Program-made: the position numbers and the translations under genes
Shown: positions 1-5,669 of the stretch, one piece after another
Layout of the letters: the number at the start of each line of letters is the position of its first letter
Numbering within the stretch: the stretch's first letter is position 1
Assembly (NCBI GenBank): GCA_002422315.1
Contig: DIUJ01000069.1
Span: 5,506-14,109, forward strand
Direction: 5' to 3'
Source of the DNA: Bacteroidetes bacterium UBA6161
GTDB taxonomy: Bacteria > Bacteroidota > Bacteroidia > NS11-12g > UBA955
DNA: 8,604 nt
The notes under the pieces: generated by a model
What the model saw: only the letters and a program-made list of their open reading frames with translations
Told to the model about the DNA's origin: nothing
Database searches by the model: none

Positions 1-60
1 CATAAAGCGAAGGTAGGGAAAATTTGAAGAAAATACACTTTTTGAAAGTATCAAAAGCAC
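1..60 (-). repeat. Leader repeat and start codon of a sixth cassette running off the left edge
   Basis: The first three bases are the reverse complement of ATG. The 22 nt from position 1 match the start of the leader in front of all five complete cassettes (at 1598, 3141, 4772, 6688 and 8557). The match continues more loosely to about position 60 (…agtatcaaaagcac, compare agtatcaaaagcat near 1647-1660). A further toxin cassette is therefore expected immediately left of the window, in the same orientation. In this copy the GTG that sits 33 nt upstream and in frame with the ATG in four other cassettes is 35 nt upstream and out of frame (GTG first base at 38, ATG first base at 3). That argues the ATG is the real start. 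Confidence 0.8.
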
Positions 61-288
61 AAAACCCAAACCCTAAAAAACCAACCGAAAAAGACCACCA
101 AAACCGCTTTTAAAATACTCTGTAATTTAGGCGGATTGGGGTAAAAAGGAAAGAGAGAGAAAAAAAGGACAGAACGCAAAGAGCCACAAGGGGTTGAGTG
201 TAAAACACTAATTGTGGAAAACTTTTTTGATTAAAGGGGCAGGAAAGGGAAAAACGGACGGGAAAGAGCAGAAAAAGCCCCGAACTTG
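61..288. other. Non-coding intergenic stretch, strand-asymmetric low-complexity DNA
   Basis: I find no credible gene between the left-edge leader and the stop of immunity gene A. Positions 58-110 of the plus strand are almost only A and C, so the transcribed minus strand is G/T-rich with several GG and GGG runs. Positions 143-169 are an unbroken purine run of 27 nt. A short open stretch on the plus strand starting at 212 overlaps immunity gene A in antisense and has the lysine-rich, featureless composition of a shadow. The region may be a decayed cassette end or an untranslated trailer; nothing in it is diagnostic. Confidence 0.6.
184..217 (-). other. Imperfect hairpin downstream of immunity gene A
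   Basis: CCACAA (184-189) pairs with TTGTGG (212-217), and AGTGT (197-201) pairs with ACACT (205-209) around a 3-nt loop, with a 7/2-nt internal bulge between the two stems. It lies about 70 nt after the stop of immunity gene A on the transcribed strand. Pyrimidine/T-rich DNA follows some 15-20 nt later rather than directly. It could help end the cassette A transcript, but it is not a classic intrinsic terminator. Confidence 0.3.
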
Positions 289-678
289 TCAGTGCGTATA
301 TGGTTCTTTTTTTTCAGCTTTTTTTTCAATAAACTCTAAGCAGTTGAATGTTTCTCTTTTTGTATCCCAAAAAACCTTTTCCCCATTTGTGAACTTAAAA
401 GCTCTACGGATTTGTTTTTCATTTGATGATTCGCAGTTTATTTTGTAGGTATATCTTGTTTTAAATTGATTCGTAAAATCATTGTAGGTATCAATATGCA
501 AGGTGTCATTTTTGACGATAAAATTTACCCATTCACCGCCATCTTTTCCACCTATCCATTCAGAAGTTTCGGGCACACCTTGTTTAACTGCAACCTTTAG
601 CATTTTAGCCTCTCTGATTGTTTTACACCCAAATAACAAGTTAACCACAATAAGTATTTTCAATATTCTAACTCCCAT
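289..678 (-). CDS. Putative lipoprotein immunity protein of cassette A
   Basis: A 129-residue protein with a short basic N-terminus, a hydrophobic stretch (residues 6-17) and a lipobox-like LFGC ending at Cys18. This suggests export and lipid anchoring in the envelope. The rest is hydrophilic, Lys/Glu/Thr-rich, and matches no family I recognise. Its ATG (678-676) comes one base after the TAG stop of toxin A (682-680), so the two are almost certainly co-translated. By position and size it is the cognate immunity protein of toxin A. A periplasm-facing lipoprotein fits a toxin predicted to be a papain-like hydrolase acting on peptidoglycan or another envelope substrate. The product is seen directly, the immunity role is inferred from the Rhs toxin/immunity arrangement, and the target is a guess. 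No clear ribosome binding site precedes the start. Confidence 0.78.
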   Translation of the reverse strand: MGVRILKILIVVNLLFGCKTIREAKMLKVAVKQGVPETSEWIGGKDGGEWVNFIVKNDTLHIDTYNDFTNQFKTRYTYKINCESSNEKQIRRAFKFTNGEKVFWDTKRETFNCLEFIEKKAEKKEPYTH

Positions 679-679
679 T

Positions 680-1600
680 CTAATTCCCTATTTCTTTGTC
701 TGTTTCCTGCTCATCAGCAGAAGGGACATAACTTCCTCCTCTCGTTGTAGTTTTATTCTTTGGGTCGTATCCAACTCTTGTACCTTTTTTACTTTTATCT
801 AAAACTTCCTGAATCATTTTTACAGGTCTTGCATTTGTTTTTTCAGGCAAATCAGAATTTTCCAAATTATCATCAACTACACCGCAAGCAACAGTACCAC
901 AATTATGTGCATCACTACCTTGAAGTTTATAAGGTTTTCTATTGGGGTCGTCAGCTTCATCCAAATATTGTTGGTGGTCGGAATACATTTTATCAAATTC
1001 CTCAGAAGTGATTTTAAACTCTGCTGCTTCTATTCTACCTCCGTGTCCTGCCTGTTCTGAAATTACTCCCATTACTTTTGATAATGATTCGGGGGTTGGC
1101 ATTCCATCTTCTCCAAATGTTACTGTCCCCACTTTATGACCCACTCCAATGGTTCTTGCATTACCCTTACTGCTATTATATCTTCCATATTCCATATAAT
1201 AGGCATCTCCAGTAACTGGATTAACAATTAAAGAACCTGCGTGTCCAAGCCCGCCAATTTTGCCTAACGGAGTAGAAATTTTATAATCAGGAAAGACAAC
1301 AATATACGCCTCTAAGCCTTCTAAATCAATTGCCTGTATAGGTGTATTGCTGGCAAATTGATAAGGTGAAAGTTCAGGGTATTTTTTTCCATAAATAATA
1401 ATTGGGTCGGGACTTGGAAAACGCCCTAATCTTGGGTTATACATTCTCTCTCCGTAATCCTGCCAATTTCCTTGACCTGCAACCTCGTCTATGTTTTCTT
1501 TCCCATTAAACCCATACCTGTACTCCCCCTTGGAAACACTCGCTTTTATACTACCAAAAGGGTTTAGTACAATTGCGGTATTTTTTGGGGTGTGGAACAT
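680..1600 (-). CDS. Orphan Rhs tip toxin A: truncated Rhs core with permuted papain-like C-terminal domain
   Basis: 306 residues from the conserved ATG; an in-frame GTG at 1633 would add 11. Residues about 13-95 are the end of an Rhs repeat-associated core: SVSKGEYRYGFNGKE, then NPRLGRF.SPDP (55-66), then SPYQFASNTPIQAIDLEG ending near 95. Full-length Rhs proteins carry over a thousand residues of YD repeats before this, all absent here, so this is a displaced tip. The variable domain (about 96-306) has GLGHAG (His120), YYMEYGRY (Glu137) and HNCGTVACG (Cys234, Cys239). The order His, acidic residue, Cys is that of circularly permuted papain-like/NlpC-P60-like hydrolases, the reverse of toxin B. 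A cell-wall amidase or peptidase role is an inference, supported by the lipoprotein partner. The short hydrophilic tail ends one base before the immunity gene. No signal peptide and no promoter are evident. Confidence 0.82.
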   Translation of the reverse strand: MFHTPKNTAIVLNPFGSIKASVSKGEYRYGFNGKENIDEVAGQGNWQDYGERMYNPRLGRFPSPDPIIIYGKKYPELSPYQFASNTPIQAIDLEGLEAYIVVFPDYKISTPLGKIGGLGHAGSLIVNPVTGDAYYMEYGRYNSSKGNARTIGVGHKVGTVTFGEDGMPTPESLSKVMGVISEQAGHGGRIEAAEFKITSEEFDKMYSDHQQYLDEADDPNRKPYKLQGSDAHNCGTVACGVVDDNLENSDLPEKTNARPVKMIQEVLDKSKKGTRVGYDPKNKTTTRGGSYVPSADEQETDKEIGN

Positions 1601-1672
1601 AAAGCGAAGGTAGGGAAAAAATTTTGAAAACACGCTTTTTTAGACAGTATCAAAAGCATTTTTATTAAATGC
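1511..1672 (-). repeat. Cassette leader / recombination handle A
   Basis: Copy A of the array repeat. It runs from the upstream AT-rich part (about 1672, AATAAAAATGC) through the 23-nt block at 1598-1620 containing the ATG, to the coding block at 1511-1560 that specifies SIKASVSKGEYRYG. It has the KAS junction allele (cactcgctt) and the short NPFG form without the 16-codon segment seen in B. Nucleotide identity with the other copies falls off just past the RYGFNG codons, although protein similarity in the Rhs core continues. Confidence 0.85.
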
Positions 1673-1679
1673 ACCGGAG

Positions 1680-1718
1680 GCGGTATGCTAGTTCACTCGC
1701 AAGATGCGAGCGAGAGCG
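1680..1718. repeat. 39-nt hairpin-containing intergenic repeat, copy 1
   Basis: This sequence matches 4852-4890 at 37 of 39 positions. It contains a perfect 5-bp stem, CTCGC (1696-1700) and GCGAG (1706-1710), around the loop AAGAT, followed by a further GCGAG-like direct repeat (gcgagcgag). It lies between the stop of immunity gene B and the leader of cassette A. No T-run follows on the transcribed strand, so a terminator is not well supported; a REP-like or cassette-boundary element is equally possible. Confidence 0.7.
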
Positions 1719-1731
1719 GGGTTTAAAATTT

Positions 1732-2157
1732 TTAATCTTCAAAAACAATGTGGTTCTTTATTATCCATCTTTCACCTTCTTTTTCAAGTCTCATATTTAA
1801 TGTCTTATTGGGCGATACGGATAATTGAACCCTCACAGCAACGGGATTATTCCAATCTAAAGTAAAATCACCCAGAATCGCATATTGTTTGACTTTTTTA
1901 ACTTCATTCTCGTTCAAGATTTTCGCTTTGCGTTTATTTCTCTTTAGAACTAAAGGGGAGTTCTTCGTTAGTAATTCATTAGCCATAAAATAAACTCGTT
2001 TGTGGTTGTAAATACTATCAAAAGGAACGCTATTGATTACCGTATTTAAAATACATTCTGATTCTTTTCTCCTTTCTTCTGAACTAAATGTTTGTGCAAT
2101 TGCACAATGACAATAACAGAACAACAAAAAAGGTAGTAGTGTACATAATCTTTTCAT
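1732..2157 (-). CDS. Putative secreted immunity protein of cassette B
   Basis: A 141-residue protein with a convincing Sec signal peptide: Lys/Arg at residues 2-3, a hydrophobic cysteine-containing core at about 7-18, and an AIA|Q cleavage site after residue 21. Cysteines at 14, 16 and 18 leave open a lipoprotein reading, but none sits in a clear lipobox. The mature part is Lys/Arg-rich and ends with VRVQLSV...LNMRLEKEGERWIIKNHIV. That strand-turn-strand ending resembles the last strands of NTF2-like folds, which is only a visual impression. The ATG (2157-2155) lies two bases after the TAA of toxin B. Position and size make it the cognate immunity protein, and export to the periplasm matches a papain-like envelope hydrolase as its target. 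Confidence 0.76.
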   Translation of the reverse strand: MKRLCTLLPFLLFCYCHCAIAQTFSSEERRKESECILNTVINSVPFDSIYNHKRVYFMANELLTKNSPLVLKRNKRKAKILNENEVKKVKQYAILGDFTLDWNNPVAVRVQLSVSPNKTLNMRLEKEGERWIIKNHIVFED

Positions 2158-2159
2158 AT

Positions 2160-3143
2160 TTAATTGCCTGTTTTAACATCTTCAATCGCTGTTCCTGCTT
2201 TTTTCCTTTGCTCGTCTGTGACTTCAACATTTTTCATTTGCCCAAATCCTCTGAAAAGATAACCTGCACCGCCTTGTTGACGCCAGCTTCCGTCCTCTTG
2301 TTTAAGGAACGTAAATTCACGGCCTCCAAAACTACCTTGGTCTGTGTCCGAACTTGTGCTTAATGTATAGAATGTTGCTGTTTCAATTGATTTTCCGTCT
2401 ATTTTCGTTGTTCCCATAGTTATACCACTTGCAAGCAAAACTGCGTGTCCTTCCATATCTTTTGATTCGCCCATGAAAACAATATCGCCCAATTCACCTT
2501 TTCCAATAGAGTTTTCAAATTGCCTATCCGTTCCGTCTCCGCTTTTAAACCAATTCATTCCGCCTGTTTTGGTTGAACGTCCAAAAAAGGCGTTATTTTT
2601 ATTAGTAAACCCTGTTCGTAATGTACGTAGAACACTTTCCCCAGAGTTCATATAAGCCATGAAGCAACTTTCATAACAAACTGTTCTATCTGGAACAGTT
2701 CCAATTTTGTAAGTCCATCGGTTATCTGAACCCGCAAAATAAGGGTCTGAATAATTAGAAACAATTTGCTTATTAGCCATGTTTTTAGCTGCCCAAATCA
2801 AAGCGGGGATATTTTCACGCCCATCAGCATCAATCCAATAAATAGGATTGTTATTAAAAGCTGTATAGGGAGAAATATGTGGGAACTTAAACTGTAACGG
2901 GTCGGGTCGCCATCTTTCTCCCGTTCTTGGATCATATCCAAAATCATTGAAAACTATGTGGTCTCCACTTTTTTTAACTTCATCGTCCATTTCCCAAGAT
3001 TGAAACCCATACCTATACTCCCCCTTGGAAACACTCGCTTTTATACTACCAAAAGGGTTTAGCGCCAAATCATAGATTTGTGGTTTCGCAATTCGCCCAA
3101 AAGTATACGATGCTGGAGTGGTATTTTTTGGAGTGGGGAACAT
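2160..3143 (-). CDS. Orphan Rhs tip toxin B: truncated Rhs core with CHAP/NlpC-P60-like C-terminal domain
   Basis: 327 residues starting at the conserved ATG. This is the only complete cassette with no in-frame GTG upstream, because a TAA closes the frame just before the leader. The junction is longer than in its neighbours: residues 11-32 run through YTFG, then a 16-residue insert ending NPFG, then SIKASVSKGEYRYGF. The Rhs core follows with DPRTGERWRPDP (71-82) and NNNPIYWIDADG (97-108). In the variable domain Cys156 (DRTVCYESC, second Cys160), GELGDIVFMG (216-225) and GHAVLLASG with His233 follow the Cys, Gly-Asp, His order of CHAP/NlpC-P60-type papain-like amidases and peptidases. Cutting of peptidoglycan in the periplasm is the likeliest role, supported by the exported partner protein, but the substrate is unproven. 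A glycine-rich stretch (about 288-300) precedes a charged tail. Confidence 0.82.
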   Translation of the reverse strand: MFPTPKNTTPASYTFGRIAKPQIYDLALNPFGSIKASVSKGEYRYGFQSWEMDDEVKKSGDHIVFNDFGYDPRTGERWRPDPLQFKFPHISPYTAFNNNPIYWIDADGRENIPALIWAAKNMANKQIVSNYSDPYFAGSDNRWTYKIGTVPDRTVCYESCFMAYMNSGESVLRTLRTGFTNKNNAFFGRSTKTGGMNWFKSGDGTDRQFENSIGKGELGDIVFMGESKDMEGHAVLLASGITMGTTKIDGKSIETATFYTLSTSSDTDQGSFGGREFTFLKQEDGSWRQQGGAGYLFRGFGQMKNVEVTDEQRKKAGTAIEDVKTGN

Positions 3144-3163
3144 AAAGCGAAGGTAGGGAAAAA
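3006..3163 (-). repeat. Cassette leader / recombination handle B (long mosaic form)
   Basis: Copy B. The KAS-allele coding block is at 3006-3055 and the ATG block at 3141-3163. Between them it carries 48 extra bases (3056-3103) relative to D and E, bounded by CCAAAAG at 3049-3055 and 3097-3103. Upstream homology stops abruptly at about 3163 and is replaced by unrelated sequence (agatgttattaac…), so the AT-rich leader part of the other copies is missing. This is the most divergent leader in the array. Confidence 0.8.
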
Positions 3164-3201
3164 TTAGATGTTATTAACTACATTGAAGGGAATCGCTATA
3201 A

Positions 3202-3759
3202 TTACGCTTTTTCAGCATTCCTTATTTTTGAGATTTCATGTAAAGAAAACTGTATATTTTGGGGTATGGGTTTATTATAAAACTCATAATATTTAACTAA
3301 TAACTCTACAATATCATCTCGTTGCATTCTGAATTGTACTTTTTTCAAATTTGAATTATTAAAGATTAAGTAATGATTAATATCATTAGTGTTCCTAAAG
3401 TTGCTTTTTTCAAATCTAGGAATTAATTTATATTCAAAAGGAAAGAAGGACAACTCTTTATTAATAAGAAAAAATGCTTTATATCTAACAAGTACTTCAT
3501 TCTTATGCAATGAAACACTATTTAAAACCAAGCTATTTCTAAAATCATAAACAATTAAAATAATCACAATTACAAAACCTGATATAAAAAGACTATTATT
3601 AAAAATTTTTTGTAAAAGTAAAAGCTTAAAACAAAAAAGCATCAGCGCGAACAAAGTGCTATAAAGCAATCTGGTAAACAAAACCCCTTTTAATATTTTT
3701 AAATATTTATAAGAATCATTAATTATCAACAACTTGTGGGTCGTTCTTATCTCTTTCAT
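3202..3759 (-). CDS. Putative integral-membrane immunity protein of cassette C (start uncertain)
   Basis: From the ATG at 3759 this encodes 185 residues; the frame is open to an earlier ATG at 3822, which would put 104 nt inside toxin C. Residues about 26-49 and 56-72 are strongly hydrophobic and predict two adjacent membrane helices with a short loop. A hydrophilic, Lys/Phe/Asn-rich domain follows, whose NEVLVRYKAF...FEYKLIPRF pattern of alternating strands recalls small PH-like membrane-associated domains (weak). It is very AT-rich. A membrane immunity protein suits a membrane-active toxin, as with colicin-type pore formers. The start is odd: the toxin stop is TAATG, as in cassette E, but that ATG (3719) is out of frame and ends after six codons. 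In-frame TTG codons at 3732 and 3729 are alternatives. I prefer 3759 as the nearest in-frame ATG, without strong conviction. Confidence 0.68.
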   Translation of the reverse strand: MKEIRTTHKLLIINDSYKYLKILKGVLFTRLLYSTLFALMLFCFKLLLLQKIFNNSLFISGFVIVIILIVYDFRNSLVLNSVSLHKNEVLVRYKAFFLINKELSFFPFEYKLIPRFEKSNFRNTNDINHYLIFNNSNLKKVQFRMQRDDIVELLVKYYEFYNKPIPQNIQFSLHEISKIRNAEKA

Positions 3760-4774
3760 TTGCACTTTTAATTTCGATATATTCTTTGTAGATTGACAAA
3801 GCTTCTTTTTGATGTTTTCCAAATTCCTCTGAGTTTATTCCATTGTCAAGCATCCATGATGCTACTAACCCAGAGGCCATTAGAGCATCATCGACTCCAA
3901 AGTCATTAACTTTCATCGTTATGGCACCCTCAATTACCCCTCCTATTTTTTGAAATGTATTATCATCATAACTACTTTTTAATTCTTTGTATAATTTATC
4001 AAATGCTAGTCCAAACACCTCTCCTACATTACTAGGTATCTTTGAAGAAGTTGCAAAATCACCTTTTAAATCTAAAATCAACTTACTACCATTTAAACCC
4101 GTACTAGCAGAACCCAGACCAACACCAAATCCAACTACAAGAGGTGTCGCAGAACCGAAGGAAGAAACAATTAATGCGATACTACCAATTGTTCCTATTG
4201 CATCTTTTGTAATTTGCATTTGACCTTTTTTAACTAATTTATCATAAATTGCTTTTGCTTTATAGTGGGTTGGATTGGAGTTTTTCATTTCTGTTTTGGC
4301 ATTATTCCACGCTTCCATGTACTTTGTACTAGTATAAGAATATCCCTTTTGAATACCATTTGCATCAACATCTCCTTCAAGTTGTGTAGTTACAACATAA
4401 ACAGTTCCTTTTTGACTTTTGTCGTATACCATCCATGATTTAACAACCCTTTTGCCGCTTTTCTTATATAAATGAACAGTATAGTTTAAATACTCTAATC
4501 CTTCTAATTCTATTCCGTCTATAACTCTGTTTTCCGCAAATGCGTATGTGCTATTAGAAGGATAATCACGATGTAAGGGGTCAACACTTAAGAAACGACC
4601 TAAACGAGTATCATGTATTCTATATTCAAAGGAATAAGAATTTCCTTCACCATTTATTTCTTCATCTTTTTCTTGTCCATTAAACCCATACCTATACTCC
4701 CCCTTGGAAACACTCACCATTATACTACCAAAAGGGTTTAGTACAAAAGAGATATTTTTTGGTGTGGGGAACAT
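3719..4774 (-). CDS. Orphan Rhs tip toxin C: truncated Rhs core with possible membrane-active C-terminal domain
   Basis: 351 residues from the conserved ATG; an in-frame GTG at 4807 would add 11. The Rhs tip fragment comprises NPFGSIMVSVSKGEYRYGFNGQEKDEE (to residue 39), DTRLGRFLSVDP (55-66) and the degenerate end AENRVIDGIELEG (80-92). Several usual positions are changed there, notably NNPI to NRVI. The variable region begins with a charged, Lys/Tyr-rich part (95-190). It continues with a long glycine-, alanine- and valine-rich hydrophobic stretch (about 193-226, IGTIGSIAL...VVGFGVGLG) and a second weaker hydrophobic patch (295-309), then ends in a charged helix. I recognise no catalytic motif. 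The glycine-rich hydrophobic region and the two-helix membrane partner together suggest a membrane-inserting or pore-forming toxin; this is inference. The stop is a TAATG junction. Confidence 0.78.
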   Translation of the reverse strand: MFPTPKNISFVLNPFGSIMVSVSKGEYRYGFNGQEKDEEINGEGNSYSFEYRIHDTRLGRFLSVDPLHRDYPSNSTYAFAENRVIDGIELEGLEYLNYTVHLYKKSGKRVVKSWMVYDKSQKGTVYVVTTQLEGDVDANGIQKGYSYTSTKYMEAWNNAKTEMKNSNPTHYKAKAIYDKLVKKGQMQITKDAIGTIGSIALIVSSFGSATPLVVGFGVGLGSASTGLNGSKLILDLKGDFATSSKIPSNVGEVFGLAFDKLYKELKSSYDDNTFQKIGGVIEGAITMKVNDFGVDDALMASGLVASWMLDNGINSEEFGKHQKEALSIYKEYIEIKSANERDKNDPQVVDN

Positions 4775-4847
4775 AAAGCGAAGGTAGGGAAAAAGTTTTG
4801 AAAACACGCTTTTTTGAAAGCATCAGATGCATTTTATTAAATTCGCA
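4685..4847 (-). repeat. Cassette leader / recombination handle C
   Basis: Copy C, with the MVS junction allele (cactcaccat) in the coding block 4685-4734 and the ATG block at 4772-4794. The AT-rich upstream part runs to about 4847. It shares the short NPFG form with copy A but the SIMVSVSK allele with D and E, so its two halves have different closest relatives. Confidence 0.83.
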
Positions 4848-4851
4848 AGAT

Positions 4852-4890
4852 GCGGTATGCTATATCACTCGCAAGATGCGAGCGAGAGCG
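4852..4890. repeat. 39-nt hairpin-containing intergenic repeat, copy 2
   Basis: Second copy of the element at 1680-1718, differing at two positions. The stem CTCGC (4868-4872) / GCGAG (4878-4882) and loop AAGAT are identical. It sits in the same relative place, between the leader of one cassette (C) and the stop of the next immunity gene (D). An extra GCAAGATGC just before it (4845-4853) repeats part of the loop and stem. Confidence 0.7.
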
Positions 4891-4919
4891 AAGGAGGGAG
4901 GAAGTATGGCATTTATATA

Positions 4920-5669
4920 TTAGTGTAACCAATTGTTAAATTTTTCAAAGCAGAGCGAATCTGTTATTTCATAATTATAAGAAACTTCGCAATTACCCCC
5001 TCCCCAACAATGGTATAACATTCTCTCATTAATAATTCCAAGTGCTGGGTGAAATGTTATTGTTCCACGTATGATTCCAAACACACTTTCGATATCAGTT
5101 CTAGAATAGAATATCTCTTTTTTAGTTTTATTGTTTACTCTAATTTCATACAGTTCGTCACTACTTAAAAAAAAAGTTGTTTCGTATAACTTGAATCTAT
5201 ATGCGTTACTATACTTAGTGTTAAGTATAGAATCAGGAATCCAAATCTCCATAATATACTGCCAATCTTCATCTTCTTTATTGTATATAAGTCTTTTGAT
5301 ATTTATAAATGTATCTTTACTTTTAAAAGTAGACAATTTTAAGAAAAGATCCTCTTTGCCAAAACGAATATGGTTTATTTGGTTTTTTCTGAATGTAAAT
5401 GTATCATTTCTGTTTTCATAGACAGCTAATTCTCTTTTCTTTTTTATAAATCCAGTAAAAAACTCTTCTTTTACAACCATAGTATCATTGCTTATTTTAA
5501 CACTATACTCAAAATGTCTTTCAAACATGTTATTGTTTGTTTTTTCAAAAGAAAATAGATGGTATTCACATTTTAGGGGCTTTTGTGCTTGAAATGTATT
5601 GTTTGTAACATTACAACTACCTATTAGAATTGATATTAGAAAAAGATTTAGAGATACTTTATTCTTCAT
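4920..5669 (-). CDS. Putative lipoprotein immunity protein of cassette D
   Basis: From the ATG at 5669 this encodes 249 residues, the largest immunity candidate of the array. I chose this start over the upstream ATG at 5702 because it puts a clean lipoprotein signal at the N-terminus (MKNKVSLNLF, hydrophobic to residue 17, then IGSC with Cys19). It also leaves an 11-nt overlap with the toxin stop, in keeping with the close spacing of the other pairs. The mature protein is rich in Phe, Lys and Thr, apparently all-beta, with repeated strand patterns and a conspicuous CWGGGNC (221-227) near the end. I recognise no family. As an envelope lipoprotein it would face an HExxH metallopeptidase toxin acting outside the cytoplasm, and might block its active site directly; that mechanism is a guess. 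Confidence 0.76.
   Translation of the reverse strand: MKNKVSLNLFLISILIGSCNVTNNTFQAQKPLKCEYHLFSFEKTNNNMFERHFEYSVKISNDTMVVKEEFFTGFIKKKRELAVYENRNDTFTFRKNQINHIRFGKEDLFLKLSTFKSKDTFINIKRLIYNKEDEDWQYIMEIWIPDSILNTKYSNAYRFKLYETTFFLSSDELYEIRVNNKTKKEIFYSRTDIESVFGIIRGTITFHPALGIINERMLYHCWGGGNCEVSYNYEITDSLCFEKFNNWLH

Noticed and set aside
212..448. Plus-strand open frame of 78 codons
   Set aside because: It overlaps immunity gene A in antisense, its composition is featureless, and it has no partner or motif. The minus-strand gene there has a lipoprotein signal and a coupled start.
503..1139. Several plus-strand open frames antisense to toxin A and immunity A
   Set aside because: They lie opposite well-supported coding sequence with Rhs core motifs and show no recognisable protein features; the same holds for the plus-strand frames opposite B, C, D and E.
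1598..1633. Signal peptide at the N-terminus of the toxins from the upstream GTG
   Set aside because: The extra residues FPYLRF are not a hydrophobic signal core, and the reading frame is not preserved in the left-edge copy or in B.
1696..1710. Intrinsic terminator at the CTCGC/GCGAG hairpin
   Set aside because: The stem is only 5 bp and no T-run follows it on the transcribed strand.
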